Positions 37,001 to 46,336 are shown, counted from the first letter of the stretch. The stretch: 64,000 nt of DNA from Flavobacterium subsaxonicum WB 4.1-42 = DSM 21790 (GCF_000422725.1 NZ_KE383909.1:53419-117418); one strand, 5' to 3'. The notes: a model not told the origin generated them from the sequence alone. A program made the numbers and translations.

Positions 37001-40000
37001 GGCAAGCCAGTATTACCTGCTAAAACAGGTAAGCGAAACAGAGTTTACCGAGGTATCTGAAGGTAGTTATGATGGTCAGAATGTTACATTCTACAACGCT
37101 AACCTAACCGATGGTATTTACTTTATTGGCTGGACCAACGGCGAATTTACAGCAGGCCGTGGCGGTGCTTTATCGCTAACGGGCAACCACGATGTAAAAA
37201 TTCCGTATGCGGTACTTAACCCAATTGTAAGCAACAACTTTACGGTAGAATTCTGGGTAAACGTAACGCAGGACCCTGGTACTAACGATAAGCTTATATC
37301 CAATCACGGTAAAATAAACGGTAACTCTACCGGTTTTGCCATTGAAATTCCGGATAACAATACGTTCTCTGTAGCCTTTGGTACCAACACCGCGGCGTGG
37401 AACAGTATTAACTCGGGTACGCCATTAACCATAGGCGAATGGAACCACGTAGCTATTACTGCAGCGCCGGGCGATGCTATTAAACTATACGTTAACGGAG
37501 AGCTTAAGGCATCTAACGCTTATGCGGCTTATGTTGCCAATACCAACTGGGATTTTGCCCTTGGTAAGAGTATTAACTACGGCGGGCAAACGTTCTCTAT
37601 CATGGATGAATTCCGCATCTGGGACCGTGTAAAAACACAGGCCGAGATTAAGGAGCAAATGCATGCTATAGTTCAGGCAGATGATGAGCATCTTAAATAC
37701 AACTTTACTTTTGACCAGGAAAATAACGGTGCATTAGAAAATACAGGCACGGTAGCCGGCACAATTGCCTACACCAATGCCCAGATTATAGATGCTACCA
37801 GCCCGGTTGCCGAGGTTAATACAGATTTCCCCGACCAGATGGCGGGTAACTGGAGTATTGCCAACGAACCTACCAACGGTTTATATCTTAAAAACGAGAT
37901 TAACAGCTTTATAGAGAACGCGGTTATTAGCCGTGAACTTAACAGCGAGATCTTGGACCTTGGTACAAGCACAGATACATCATATGTAGCAGGTGGCTGG
38001 CATATAAATGCCCTTGGCATAGAGACCGCTACGGTACAAATAGACCTTGAAACGGTTTTTGAAAACCCGGAACAAACCAATGCTTTAGTAGAGAACTACT
38101 TACTTATTAAAGGCGACCCGCTAAGCAGCTACGAGATTGTTGCTACAGGTGTTGCTGATGGTTTAAAAGTAGATTTTAATGATATAGCTTTAGACCTTGG
38201 TAACTATTACCTTGCCTTTACTACCGATGTTGACGATGTTATTGCGCAACAGGGTGGTGCTATAGATTTAGAAAACAACCACGAAGTGTACCTACCTAAA
38301 GAAGGTGTAAATGCAGCCCTTTCGGGAGAGTTTACAGTAGAAATGTGGGGCCGTTTAACCCAAACTGCCGGTGCCAACACCAAGCTTGTAGGCTTTACAA
38401 GCTTTAGCGGTGGTAACTTTGGCTGGGAAATGGAGTTTCTTGGCAACCAGACGCTTCAAACCATTACAGGTAAAGGATCGGCCGGTGGCTGGAACTCTTT
38501 AAACTCTGATGTGGTTTGGAATTTGAACGAGTGGAACCACACTGCCGTTACGTTTACACCAAACGGCGAGTTTAAATTTTATGTAAACGGCGAGCTGGTA
38601 GACAGTATGCCGGTAACAACATTCTTTCCGTGTGCCAACGACCTTGCTTTTGGTAAAAACATTGCCAACGGTGCAGCCACAAAGAGTAATATAGACGAGT
38701 TCCGTATCTGGACAAAAGCCAAAACGGTAGAAGAAATTCGCGAGGATATGTACTTAACCATTACAGAGCCAACCGAAGACCTTGCCTATAACTATACCTT
38801 TAACCAGGACAACAGCGGTTACCTTGTTAACAGCGGATCACAAGTGGTAGAGGTGCCTTATACCAATGCCTCTATAATACCGGCTACAGGCCCAATACGT
38901 AATGTACAGGCGCCTTTCCGTAATAAAGTTGCGGGTAACTGGAGTGTTAAGAACGATAATAGGAATGGTATGTACCTTGCCGAAGATATTGCCAGTCTTG
39001 AAAATAACGTGGTTATTGGCAGGGAAACCGGCAGCGAGATACTTCCGCTATCGGGCACGGCAGAAAACGATACGCTATACCTTAATGCCCGCTGGAAATT
39101 TGAGTCGCTTTACGTTGCCAACGGCAGCCCTAAAGTAGACCTTACCAAGGTGTTTGCTAACCTTAATGATGTTAACGTGCTTGCCAATAACTATTTTCTA
39201 ATTACAGGAAACCCGGCAGCCGATTACACCATTGTGGCACAGGGTACTAAGTCTAACAACATTGTAACCTTCCCGCAAATAGCGCTTAACGATACGCCGG
39301 TTTACCTGGCATGGATTAGCGATACCAACTATCCGGTAGGAACATTCCCTATTGCAGAGCAGAGCTTATGGAAATACAACGACACAGGCGTAGCGCTTGC
39401 TGCCGACTGGAAAACCAATGCTTATGATGATTCTGCATGGGATTTTGGTAACGGTATACTTGGATATGGCGACGGTGTGGAAAGCACAACGCTAAACTTT
39501 GGTACCGATGCGCAAAACAAATATCCAACCTATTACTTAAGGCATACGTTTAACGTAGAAAATGCCGCACAGTACGGGTCGCTTATATTTGATGTATTGA
39601 GGGATGATGGTGTGGTAGTATATGTAAACGGTACAGAGGCGTTCAGGATGAACATGCCAACCGGCGATATTGCTTACAACACGTATGCATCTTCTACTGT
39701 AGGCGATGCCGACGAGAGTACGTTCTTCCAGGCAATAACAGCCAACCTTTTACAGGATGGCGAAAATGTAATTGCAGTAGAGCTTCACCAGGCAACCGCC
39801 AGTAGCTCCGACCTTGGTTTTGATATGAAGGTAGGCTTTAACTATCCGCCATTGGCTGCATCGGCCTATCCAATGCCAAAAGATTCAGAATGGTATTACC
39901 TTGATAACGGTACAAGCCTTGACGCTGTAGAGTGGACAGCTTCTACCTACAATACCGAAGCATGGATGTCTGACGTTGCACCGTTTGGTTACGGCGACCC

Positions 40001-42212
40001 TGTAGCCACTACAGTATCGTTCGGACCCGATTCGGCCAACAAATACATCACTACGTATTTTAGCAGGGATATTAACATTACCCTTGCCGATGTTGCCGAT
40101 ATGGTAGAATTCGGACTAAAACGCGATGATGGTGCCGTAGTTTATGTAAACGGTAACGAGGTGTTTAGAGAAAACATGCCAACAGGCAACTTTGATTACC
40201 TTACACATTCTACATCAACGGTTGATGGTGCCGATGAGAACAGGTATTTTGTACACCAGCTTCCTAAAACAATTTTCCAGGAAGGCATCAACAGGGTATC
40301 GGTAGAGATACACAACCGCGATGCATCAAGTTCAGACAGTAAGTTTGATATGTACATTAAAGATGCAGTAGACCTTACTGTACCGTGCGATGCACCGCAT
40401 ATTGCATGCTTTACATCCATCAACCCAACAGGGCAAACCGCTAACCTTATCATCCCGCAGGAACACCGTTTCCAGATGATCTATAAAGAGGGTAGTGCTT
40501 ATACCGATGGTTCGGGCAACGTGCCGGGCAACCACGATTATACGGCTTATGTGCCAATTAGCGGCAGCAGCACCCAGGGGCACCTTTCGGTTAACCACGA
40601 AAACAACCCGGGCGGCGTGTCTATGTTAGATCTTCATTTAGATACTACCAACGACCTTTGGACCGTAGATGTTTCTAAAAGGGTAGATATGTACAATACA
40701 GATCTGGTAACTACTAACAGAAACTGTTCCGGAGGTACTACACCGTGGGGCACCATTGTAACATCTGAAGAGGCTACAGATGCCGGAGATGTTAACGGCG
40801 ATGGCTACCAGGATGTGGGCTGGTTGGTAGAAATAGACCCAACAACCGCAATGGTTAAAGAGCATGGCAATGGCAAACAGGAAAAACTGTGGGCTATGGG
40901 CCGTATGAACCACGAAAACGTAGTGGTTAAAGCCGATGGTACCGCCGCTTACTATGGCGAAGACGGTAACACACATTGTGTTTACAAATTTGTACCTACA
41001 ACACCGGGCCAGTTATATTCGGGTGCTGTGTATGTGCTAAAATTAGACCTGGCTTTATCGTCAGACGAGCCAAGCTCTTCTACCGCTACATGGGTACAGG
41101 TGCCTAACACCACGCAGGCCGACCGTAACAACCTTAACCTTGTTGCAGCTACCCTTGGCGGTACCAACTTTAACGGGGTAGAAGATTGCGAGATTAGCCC
41201 GTTAGACGGAAAGGTATACTTTACCTCTAAAGGCAAGAACCGTATTTACAGGTTTAAAGATAACGGTACAACGGTATCAGAATTTGAAACCTTTGCAGGA
41301 GGCATGTCGTACCCGTTAACTACAGCTACAGGTACCGTTACTGAGCCTTGGAGCGATGGTAACGATAACCTTGTGTTTGATGATAAGGGTAACCTTTGGG
41401 TATGCCAGGATGGTGGCCTTATGTACATCTGGGTAATTAAGCCAGACCATAGGCAGGATAACCCTAACGTGCATTTATTTGGTTCTATGCCGGCAGGGTC
41501 TGAGCCTACGGGCTTAACCTTTACGCCCGATTATAAGTATGGTTTCTTCTCGGTACAGCACCCTAACGGCAGTAACACGCCGCAAACAGATGCTACACTT
41601 GGGCAGGTTAACTTTAATGCATCGGCATCGGTAGTATTCTCGTTAAACCAGTTCTTAGGTATACAGGAGCCGGTGGCCGATTTTGTTGCCAACGATGTTA
41701 TTGTAACCGAAGGGCAAACCGTAACCTTTACCGATTTAAGTACGCACAACCCAACCGCTTGGCAGTGGACGTTTGAAGGTGGTACACCGGCAACGTCTAC
41801 AGAGGCTGCCCCGGTGGTTACGTATCCAGCGGCAGGTGTTTATGATGTTAAACTAATTACATCTAACGCGGCGGGTAGCAGCGAAGAGGTGCTGAAAGCC
41901 GAATATATTTTGGTTGAAGAGCCTCTTAGTACCAACAACCCGGCAGCGTTAGGCAACGTAAGTTTGTATCCTAACCCAACAACCGGTAAAGTTACCATAG
42001 AGCTTAATGGTGCTGTGGCAGGTAAAAAAGTAGCTGTTGAGGTGTACGATCTTCTTGGAAGAAAAGTAACTTCTCTGGACAACCTTACCACCATTGGCGC
42101 AGGCCAGAAAATAGAATTAGACCTTTCTGCATTTTCGGGCGAGCAGGTATTTATCATCCAGCTTCATGTTGGCGATGCTACCGGCAGCTACAAATTGCTA
42201 AAAGTAAAATAA
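34074..42212 (+). CDS. Giant type IX-secreted PhoD-LamG-PhoX phosphatase
   Basis: This 2712-residue protein starts with a signal peptide (MKKNLLFLSLLVSLCCGFSGSAQ). Residues about 125-450 form a PhoD-like metallophosphatase (WLGDAVY, ITDNHDTGPNE, SADIHEQ). A LamG-like domain (460-660) and three tandem units of about 360 residues follow, each a LamG domain (EWNHVA, YVNGEL, DEFRIWD) plus a beta domain. Two similar jelly-roll repeats span about 1755-2100. Residues about 2105-2530 are a PhoX-like (DUF839) phosphatase with TPWGTIVTSEE, GRMNHENV and FFSVQHPNG. A PKD domain (2530-2615) and a type IX sorting domain (NVSLYPNPTTGK to LLKVK) end the chain. The start may be 34074 or 34083; the frame opens at 34011. 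Two unrelated phosphatase families in one chain are unusual. Confidence 0.88.
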   Translation: MPKMKKNLLFLSLLVSLCCGFSGSAQTIPGDSIVHGPMLSPVYNNKVRVWVLTKNNTGSGAALSISLTGSNTPGTALTGTVFNSDDRLGYSLRSYEYTGLTAGETYTANVLVNGTPSGRTSVIKNENDIVDDFTFLSGGCGRIYDLSRCMDIPESAFHVNGDPEIFNVMAQEESDLMVWLGDAVYLLGLEHAMGQCLDGQDDWANKDMAFDRYMFFRQFHDSLTMAMPQLAITDNHDTGPNEFNKNMPTLGQMREIFMDWWPNPEYKSTPEGQGLYSSYVYKDVEYFLLDNRSYRDGTQQHLGPDQFAWLKTGLLNSTAAFKVLVNGTPSFERDCGGRNFCNTAQSDELIEYIKTNNINGVVSFSADIHEQKFMIREGDVKYPLYDVLSGNLNSDIGNGIINVNYNSDYLLTGMKQTYLKVDVYGDVDDRRMKVQYVGLNGEPFFETIIHEDMLTSQNADALKLSLGMDNALTDASAYNHTLTATGQAYAADRDGVANGALQFTAGTDVHLASANELDLHDRPFSFVFWVNPSEIPANGATILSNGAAGAGVSMGIDANGKLTFTNHATNVTYTSQYSLLANTWSHITWKYDNVRRKLSLYYNGFLIQSFAQVVPPTVSEADVRLGNNFQNKKFLGLLDNVVLYGRLISDEQIMLDADIESARGEVLKVSGSSQMAIPGTVTNDALSDSFTIEFWGKLNADPGNNFKLLASNGRVNNLSTGISFEFPDDNKLNVVVGNNGSGWNSISGQGAVWNIGEWNHVALSATKNGTMKYYVNGALVAEANFGQYIPNSWGLGLGNSPYYPNTGTQADLDEVRIWDTALTVEQIREHMHYSLQGDEDNLAVYYTFNTDEETPTAITGQGSLGTNVTLNGGTLSTATSPVGNIEVEYQDVVSGKWSKNNTVNNGGLSLPDAITNYSSNVIIGKNIETVLAPVPGNEEMFYSTGGWRIDPVNQPFATLKVNLAEALTQLDSINDMASQYYLLKQVSETEFTEVSEGSYDGQNVTFYNANLTDGIYFIGWTNGEFTAGRGGALSLTGNHDVKIPYAVLNPIVSNNFTVEFWVNVTQDPGTNDKLISNHGKINGNSTGFAIEIPDNNTFSVAFGTNTAAWNSINSGTPLTIGEWNHVAITAAPGDAIKLYVNGELKASNAYAAYVANTNWDFALGKSINYGGQTFSIMDEFRIWDRVKTQAEIKEQMHAIVQADDEHLKYNFTFDQENNGALENTGTVAGTIAYTNAQIIDATSPVAEVNTDFPDQMAGNWSIANEPTNGLYLKNEINSFIENAVISRELNSEILDLGTSTDTSYVAGGWHINALGIETATVQIDLETVFENPEQTNALVENYLLIKGDPLSSYEIVATGVADGLKVDFNDIALDLGNYYLAFTTDVDDVIAQQGGAIDLENNHEVYLPKEGVNAALSGEFTVEMWGRLTQTAGANTKLVGFTSFSGGNFGWEMEFLGNQTLQTITGKGSAGGWNSLNSDVVWNLNEWNHTAVTFTPNGEFKFYVNGELVDSMPVTTFFPCANDLAFGKNIANGAATKSNIDEFRIWTKAKTVEEIREDMYLTITEPTEDLAYNYTFNQDNSGYLVNSGSQVVEVPYTNASIIPATGPIRNVQAPFRNKVAGNWSVKNDNRNGMYLAEDIASLENNVVIGRETGSEILPLSGTAENDTLYLNARWKFESLYVANGSPKVDLTKVFANLNDVNVLANNYFLITGNPAADYTIVAQGTKSNNIVTFPQIALNDTPVYLAWISDTNYPVGTFPIAEQSLWKYNDTGVALAADWKTNAYDDSAWDFGNGILGYGDGVESTTLNFGTDAQNKYPTYYLRHTFNVENAAQYGSLIFDVLRDDGVVVYVNGTEAFRMNMPTGDIAYNTYASSTVGDADESTFFQAITANLLQDGENVIAVELHQATASSSDLGFDMKVGFNYPPLAASAYPMPKDSEWYYLDNGTSLDAVEWTASTYNTEAWMSDVAPFGYGDPVATTVSFGPDSANKYITTYFSRDINITLADVADMVEFGLKRDDGAVVYVNGNEVFRENMPTGNFDYLTHSTSTVDGADENRYFVHQLPKTIFQEGINRVSVEIHNRDASSSDSKFDMYIKDAVDLTVPCDAPHIACFTSINPTGQTANLIIPQEHRFQMIYKEGSAYTDGSGNVPGNHDYTAYVPISGSSTQGHLSVNHENNPGGVSMLDLHLDTTNDLWTVDVSKRVDMYNTDLVTTNRNCSGGTTPWGTIVTSEEATDAGDVNGDGYQDVGWLVEIDPTTAMVKEHGNGKQEKLWAMGRMNHENVVVKADGTAAYYGEDGNTHCVYKFVPTTPGQLYSGAVYVLKLDLALSSDEPSSSTATWVQVPNTTQADRNNLNLVAATLGGTNFNGVEDCEISPLDGKVYFTSKGKNRIYRFKDNGTTVSEFETFAGGMSYPLTTATGTVTEPWSDGNDNLVFDDKGNLWVCQDGGLMYIWVIKPDHRQDNPNVHLFGSMPAGSEPTGLTFTPDYKYGFFSVQHPNGSNTPQTDATLGQVNFNASASVVFSLNQFLGIQEPVADFVANDVIVTEGQTVTFTDLSTHNPTAWQWTFEGGTPATSTEAAPVVTYPAAGVYDVKLITSNAAGSSEEVLKAEYILVEEPLSTNNPAALGNVSLYPNPTTGKVTIELNGAVAGKKVAVEVYDLLGRKVTSLDNLTTIGAGQKIELDLSAFSGEQVFIIQLHVGDATGSYKLLKVK

Positions 42213-42237
42213 GTTTTTGGTTAAATAATGTTAGGAG

Positions 42238-42265
42238 GGGCCACGCAATGCGTGGCCCTTTTTTT
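42238..42265 (+). terminator. Terminator of the giant phosphatase gene
   Basis: A 9-bp perfect stem, GGGCCACGC and GCGTGGCCC with loop AAT, is followed by TTTTTTT, 25 nt after the stop. Confidence 0.88.
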
Positions 42266-42266
42266 A

Positions 42267-43340
42267 TTAGGCCTCTGCCTGTAATGCATCAACTATACTT
42301 TTTTCTAAATACTCTAAATATCCTGCCGAAGAATAAGCCAGCAACTTCATGTAGTAAAAAAGATGTTTTTTAAGTTTCTCGCCATACATTTCGGGAGCAA
42401 TTATCTCAACCATATTATCTCCTAACTCTTTATGTTCCCACATATAGTTGGGTACCATGCTCATAAATACATCTTTTTTATGGTACATATCTACGGCTGC
42501 AAAACCTTGGATGGGAAAACAGGGATGATAGAAGAATGGATTTCCTAATACCCCCAGGCTAAAAATAGTATCGCTGTAGCCATTTACGTATTCAGCGTCT
42601 TTTACCTTTTTCGTAAAAGATTTATGAACTATAATAATATTCATATATTCTGGCATTACCAGTTGATTTCTTGGTAAAAACCGTGCTAATTCACGGGTAT
42701 CATATTCAAAGCCAAAATAGAATTCGCTGTTTATTGGCTTTAAAAAACGGAGCATTTTATTAGACTTAGGCAGGTCCAGGGTAAAATCGCTAAAGTGATA
42801 TTCAATTAATTTAACAACATATTCTTTCCATGCATCTTTATTATATTGAGCTCCCTTAATCCCAAAAATTTTAATGCTATCCTTATCCTGTGCAATACGA
42901 TTGAAGCAATTAAACCCTGAAAGTTTTTCGTAATCTTTATGGTTAACTTCGTCCAGCCAAAATTCATCTTCGCATTCGTACTCAAAATTCTCCGTTTTAA
43001 ACCTATAGTCCTCCTCTTCTTTGGTTCCCCAAAAGGGAGGCTCATTTTGGCTTGGCACAAAATAAATTTCATTTTCCCAAAAATTATAACTGCTCCCCAG
43101 CCTTTTGCGTATGGTTAAGTTTTCCGGATCCTTTACCGAATTTTTTATTATTTCCACACACCTTTTATAGTCAATTTTAAATGGATAGTAATAGTCGCAT
43201 AACGATACTAAAATAACTCTTGCAGGGGTATTAAACACCTCATCTACTATTTGCAGGCTTTTTTCTTCAAAAATACCTTTGTTTGCGGCAAGCTTATCTT
43301 GCAGCGTCGATTTAAACGATTCAGAAAATTTCATACTCAA
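42267..43340 (-). CDS. Hypothetical protein, 357 aa
   Basis: I do not recognise this protein. It has no signal peptide or membrane helix, is rich in aromatic and acidic residues (FEYECEDEFWLDEVNH; FYFGFEYDTREL) and has predicted mixed alpha/beta character. It is more AT-rich than its neighbours. It begins 80 nt from a divergent Crp-like regulator that may control it. The start may be Met1 or Met3. Confidence 0.65.
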   Translation of the reverse strand: MSMKFSESFKSTLQDKLAANKGIFEEKSLQIVDEVFNTPARVILVSLCDYYYPFKIDYKRCVEIIKNSVKDPENLTIRKRLGSSYNFWENEIYFVPSQNEPPFWGTKEEEDYRFKTENFEYECEDEFWLDEVNHKDYEKLSGFNCFNRIAQDKDSIKIFGIKGAQYNKDAWKEYVVKLIEYHFSDFTLDLPKSNKMLRFLKPINSEFYFGFEYDTRELARFLPRNQLVMPEYMNIIIVHKSFTKKVKDAEYVNGYSDTIFSLGVLGNPFFYHPCFPIQGFAAVDMYHKKDVFMSMVPNYMWEHKELGDNMVEIIAPEMYGEKLKKHLFYYMKLLAYSSAGYLEYLEKSIVDALQAEA

Positions 43341-43388
43341 AGCTTTACAGTAAATATATTATTTTTTACTACATAACCATTTACACAG

Positions 43389-43396
43389 TAACTTTG
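43389..43396 (+). promoter_or_regulatory. -7 box of the Crp/Fnr-like gene
   Basis: TAACTTTG matches TAnnTTTG and lies 24 nt before the ATG. The -33 position carries T-rich sequence but no TTG. Confidence 0.5.
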
Positions 43397-43420
43397 GTAT
43401 TCATTTTATTTCGTACCATA

Positions 43421-44017
43421 ATGATCGACGAAAATCTTTTGCAGCAATTTGGGGCCGGTAGTATTACCATAAAAAAAGGCGATATCCTTTTTGAGGAAGG
43501 CGATACCGCTAAGTATTTTTACCAGATAAAGTCGGGAGAAATTAAAATGAACAATTTTAACGATGAGGGCAAAGAGTTTATACAGAGCATTTTTACAAAG
43601 GGCAATTGCTTTGGCGAACCGCCGCTGTTTATAAACAAGCCCTATCCGGCAAATGCCGTGGCAATTACAGATGCTGAGGTTTATGCCATAGCCAAAGAGT
43701 CTTTTTTTAGACTACTGTTCGCTAACCCCGAGGCACATTTGAGCATGACGGTTAACCTGGCGCAAAGACTGTATTTTAAATCTGTAATGGCATCAGAAAT
43801 TTCATCGCAGGAGCCCGAGCATCGCATCTTAAAACTTATCGATTACTTTAAAGAATCGGTTAGTAAGCTGCAACCCGCCGATAAATATAAGGTAGATCTT
43901 ACCCGCCAGCAAATAGCCGACCTTACCGGCCTGCGTGTAGAAACGGTTATACGGTCTATAAAATCGCTCGAAAAAAAGGGCCTGCTTATTATAGAAGACC
44001 GCAAAGTGTACCGCTAA
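43421..44017 (+). CDS. Crp/Fnr-family transcriptional regulator
   Basis: This 198-residue protein has a cyclic-nucleotide-binding-like jelly roll (about 10-120, FEEGDTAKYFYQIKSGEIKM, GNCFGEPPLFINKPYPANA) and a winged HTH (DLTRQQIADLTGLRVETVIRSIKSLEKKG). No N-terminal cysteines for an Fe-S cluster are present, so it is not an oxygen-sensing FNR. The frame opens at 43394 with TTG; ATG at 43421 fits the promoter box. It probably controls the divergent hypothetical gene or the small membrane protein after it. Confidence 0.88.
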   Translation: MIDENLLQQFGAGSITIKKGDILFEEGDTAKYFYQIKSGEIKMNNFNDEGKEFIQSIFTKGNCFGEPPLFINKPYPANAVAITDAEVYAIAKESFFRLLFANPEAHLSMTVNLAQRLYFKSVMASEISSQEPEHRILKLIDYFKESVSKLQPADKYKVDLTRQQIADLTGLRVETVIRSIKSLEKKGLLIIEDRKVYR

Positions 44018-44135
44018 CAGTTAGAATTCTCCCTCCGGAAAAATTTTTCAAAATTTTCATCCCTTATGATTTGGGTCATAAAATGCTCCTTAGGTGTGTA
44101 TTTACCTTTACACTATAAATCTAACGCATTTTATC

Positions 44136-44426
44136 ATGAACACTTATTTAAAATATCAGGAAAATTATAAACATGGCCTTATTGGTTTTGCAACACTTAG
44201 CATACTTGCACAAAGCTGTTTAGGCTCTTTTGCAGCCATGTTTATATTAATGGGCGGCACAAACCCTGCCCAAATGGTACAACTGTTTTTTGTAACTATT
44301 TTTTGTATGATCTATAATGGTGCGGTACTGTCTCAGCAAAAAGCTTACGTATCTTTTGCCATACTGGCCATAAGCGTTTTTTTAAGCCTGCTGTTTATTG
44401 CCATAAACATACACGCGTTAATTTAA
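44136..44426 (+). CDS. Small membrane protein, 97 aa
   Basis: This protein has about three hydrophobic segments (residues 15-40, 46-64, 70-95) and no motif I recognise. The frame opens at 44094, but ATG at 44136 starts MNTYLKYQENYKHG right before the first helix. It lies 118 nt after a Crp-like regulator. Function unknown. Confidence 0.65.
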   Translation: MNTYLKYQENYKHGLIGFATLSILAQSCLGSFAAMFILMGGTNPAQMVQLFFVTIFCMIYNGAVLSQQKAYVSFAILAISVFLSLLFIAINIHALI

Positions 44427-44613
44427 TAGGGTTAAGGTAAGCTTCAGTTAATCAGGGTCCTACTTCGGTTAATAAAATTTTGTTTTTTTATATTCGCTAA
44501 AGTTTTAATAATTAATAATATATGGATGTGGGGCTGTGATAAATAAAATCGATTTTAAAAGTTGGCATCACAACTAAAAAATAACCAATTTTGTGACGCT
44601 AAAATTTCGTATT

Positions 44614-45306
44614 ATGAACATCCACATTTTTCAGCATGTATCTTTTGAAGGCCCCGGTTACATTACAAACTGGGCAGAAGACAACGGCCATACCGTAACA
44701 GCCACCCATTTTTATGAGGCATACACGCTGCCCGATCTTAACGCAATAGACTGGCTTATAGTTATGGGCGGCCCAATGGGTGTGTATCAGGAAGATATGT
44801 ACGAGTGGCTCGCGGCAGAAAAAGCCTTTATAAAAAAAGCCATTGCCGCAGGCAAAACCGTGGTGGGCATTTGCCTTGGCTCTCAGCTAATTGCCGAAGT
44901 TTTGGACGCCGAAGTATATCCAAACAACCAGAAAGAGATAGGCTGGTTCCCCGTAAGGGCAACGCAGGAGGGGAAAAATCACCCACTATTAAAGGGCATC
45001 GACCTTACGGCACCGGTATTCCATTGGCATGGCGATACCTTTAATTTACCGCCAGATGCTACCTTACTGCTTGTAAGCGAGGCCTGTAAAAACCAGGCGT
45101 TTGTTTATAAGGATAAAGTTTTAGGGCTGCAATTTCATTTAGAGGCAACGCCGGAGAGCCTTCAACTTATGGTGCAGCACGGCCTGGAAGAACTGGTACC
45201 CGGTACCTACATAGAAACCGCCGAAGCCATTCTTGCTAATGCTAACTTAACCCGTAACACAAACGCTATCCTCAGCAAGCTGTTTACACGCTTGAGCAAC
45301 AGTTAA
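44614..45306 (+). CDS. Class-I glutamine amidotransferase domain protein
   Basis: This 230-residue protein is a free-standing GATase1 domain. Cys87 in VVGICLGSQL is the nucleophile, and LGLQFHLEATPES near 170 gives the His/Glu of the triad. It resembles the GMP-synthase-like GATases of unknown acceptor found in many bacteria. The ATG at 44614 starts the domain; upstream TTG at 44593 is less likely. No partner synthetase is adjacent, so the acceptor is unknown. Confidence 0.85.
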   Translation: MNIHIFQHVSFEGPGYITNWAEDNGHTVTATHFYEAYTLPDLNAIDWLIVMGGPMGVYQEDMYEWLAAEKAFIKKAIAAGKTVVGICLGSQLIAEVLDAEVYPNNQKEIGWFPVRATQEGKNHPLLKGIDLTAPVFHWHGDTFNLPPDATLLLVSEACKNQAFVYKDKVLGLQFHLEATPESLQLMVQHGLEELVPGTYIETAEAILANANLTRNTNAILSKLFTRLSNS

Positions 45307-45321
45307 ATAGCTTGTAAAATA

Positions 45322-46194
45322 TCAGTTGTTTTTTAGCTTTTGCATAAAGTCTCTAATGTTTGCAATAATGTTATGTCCTTCTTCTTCGAGAGCAAAATGC
45401 CCGGTGTCATAAATATGGTAATCTACTTGTTTTACGTCGTTTAGGTATGCCTTAGCACCGGCTTCCGGAAAAAACGGGTCGTTTTTACCCCATGTAACCA
45501 GTAACGGGGGCTGATTGTCCCGTAGGTACTTTTGCCATGTAGGGTAGAGCTTTACATTATTGCGGTAGTCGTAAATAAGGTTTAATTGCGCCTGATGGTT
45601 GCCCGGCCTGGAAATTTTAAGGTAATCAAGGTTCCAGTTGTCTGGATTGATGTGTTCGGGGTTTTTTGCACCATGAGTATATTGCCATTTAATACCTTCT
45701 AAAGAGAACATAGCATATATAGGTTGCTCATTTTCAGGTGTTCTGTCCTGCCATAACTTTTTTGTGGCATCAAAACCGGCACTCAGTCCCTCTTCGTAAG
45801 CGTTACCGTTTTGTACAATTAGCGCCCTGACTCTTTCGGGGTGGGCAGTAGCAATCCGATAGCCTATGGGTGCGCCATAGTCCTGAATCATAAGGGTATA
45901 CGATGTAATTTTCAGGCTTTCAAGGAGTTCATCTATCAGTTTTGCGATAGTATCAAAGCTATACTCAAATTCATCGGCCGATGGAAAGTCACTTTCGCCA
46001 AATCCGGGGTAATCCGGGGCTATAAGGTGGTAATTGTCAGATAGTTCGTCTAAAACCCGGCGATACATGTGCGATGACGTAGGGAAACCGTGCAGCAATA
46101 TTATGGTTTCATTCAACGGATTGCCGGCTTCCCTGTAAAATATCTGTATATCTCTGATTTTTTGGTATTTATAACTTACCTGATTAGTGTTCAT
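45322..46194 (-). CDS. Alpha/beta hydrolase (haloalkane dehalogenase/epoxide hydrolase type)
   Basis: This 290-residue cytosolic hydrolase has the oxyanion loop LLHGFPTSSHMYR, an Asp nucleophile in MIQDYGAPIGYR (near residue 106) and a late His in DTGHFALEEEGH. An Asp in the nucleophile elbow fits dehalogenases and epoxide hydrolases, not esterases. It is paralogous to the gene at 59365. A Crp-like gene is divergent from it and probably regulates it. Substrate unknown. Confidence 0.85.
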   Translation of the reverse strand: MNTNQVSYKYQKIRDIQIFYREAGNPLNETIILLHGFPTSSHMYRRVLDELSDNYHLIAPDYPGFGESDFPSADEFEYSFDTIAKLIDELLESLKITSYTLMIQDYGAPIGYRIATAHPERVRALIVQNGNAYEEGLSAGFDATKKLWQDRTPENEQPIYAMFSLEGIKWQYTHGAKNPEHINPDNWNLDYLKISRPGNHQAQLNLIYDYRNNVKLYPTWQKYLRDNQPPLLVTWGKNDPFFPEAGAKAYLNDVKQVDYHIYDTGHFALEEEGHNIIANIRDFMQKLKNN

Positions 46195-46306
46195 TGTATT
46201 GGTTTTAAAGGTTAGTGTATCAAATTTCGCGATTTAATACTTTATAAAAATTACCCTATGGTAAGATTTTGATTTTTAGTTATATAAGACGGCTGAAAAG
46301 TGAATT

Positions 46307-46336
46307 TTGGCAACATTTTTTAATAGCGTATCTTTG
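46307..46336 (+). promoter_or_regulatory. Promoter of the second Crp-like gene
   Basis: TTTTGG (TTG at 46307-46309), 19 nt, then TATCTTTG (46329-46336) is a full Bacteroidetes promoter. Transcription near 46342 supports the ATG at 46355 rather than the upstream open frame. Confidence 0.75.

Noticed and set aside
36060..39335. Repeated DNA as a possible CRISPR or satellite array
   Set aside because: The repeats are about 1.1 kb long, diverged and in frame; they are protein domain repeats.
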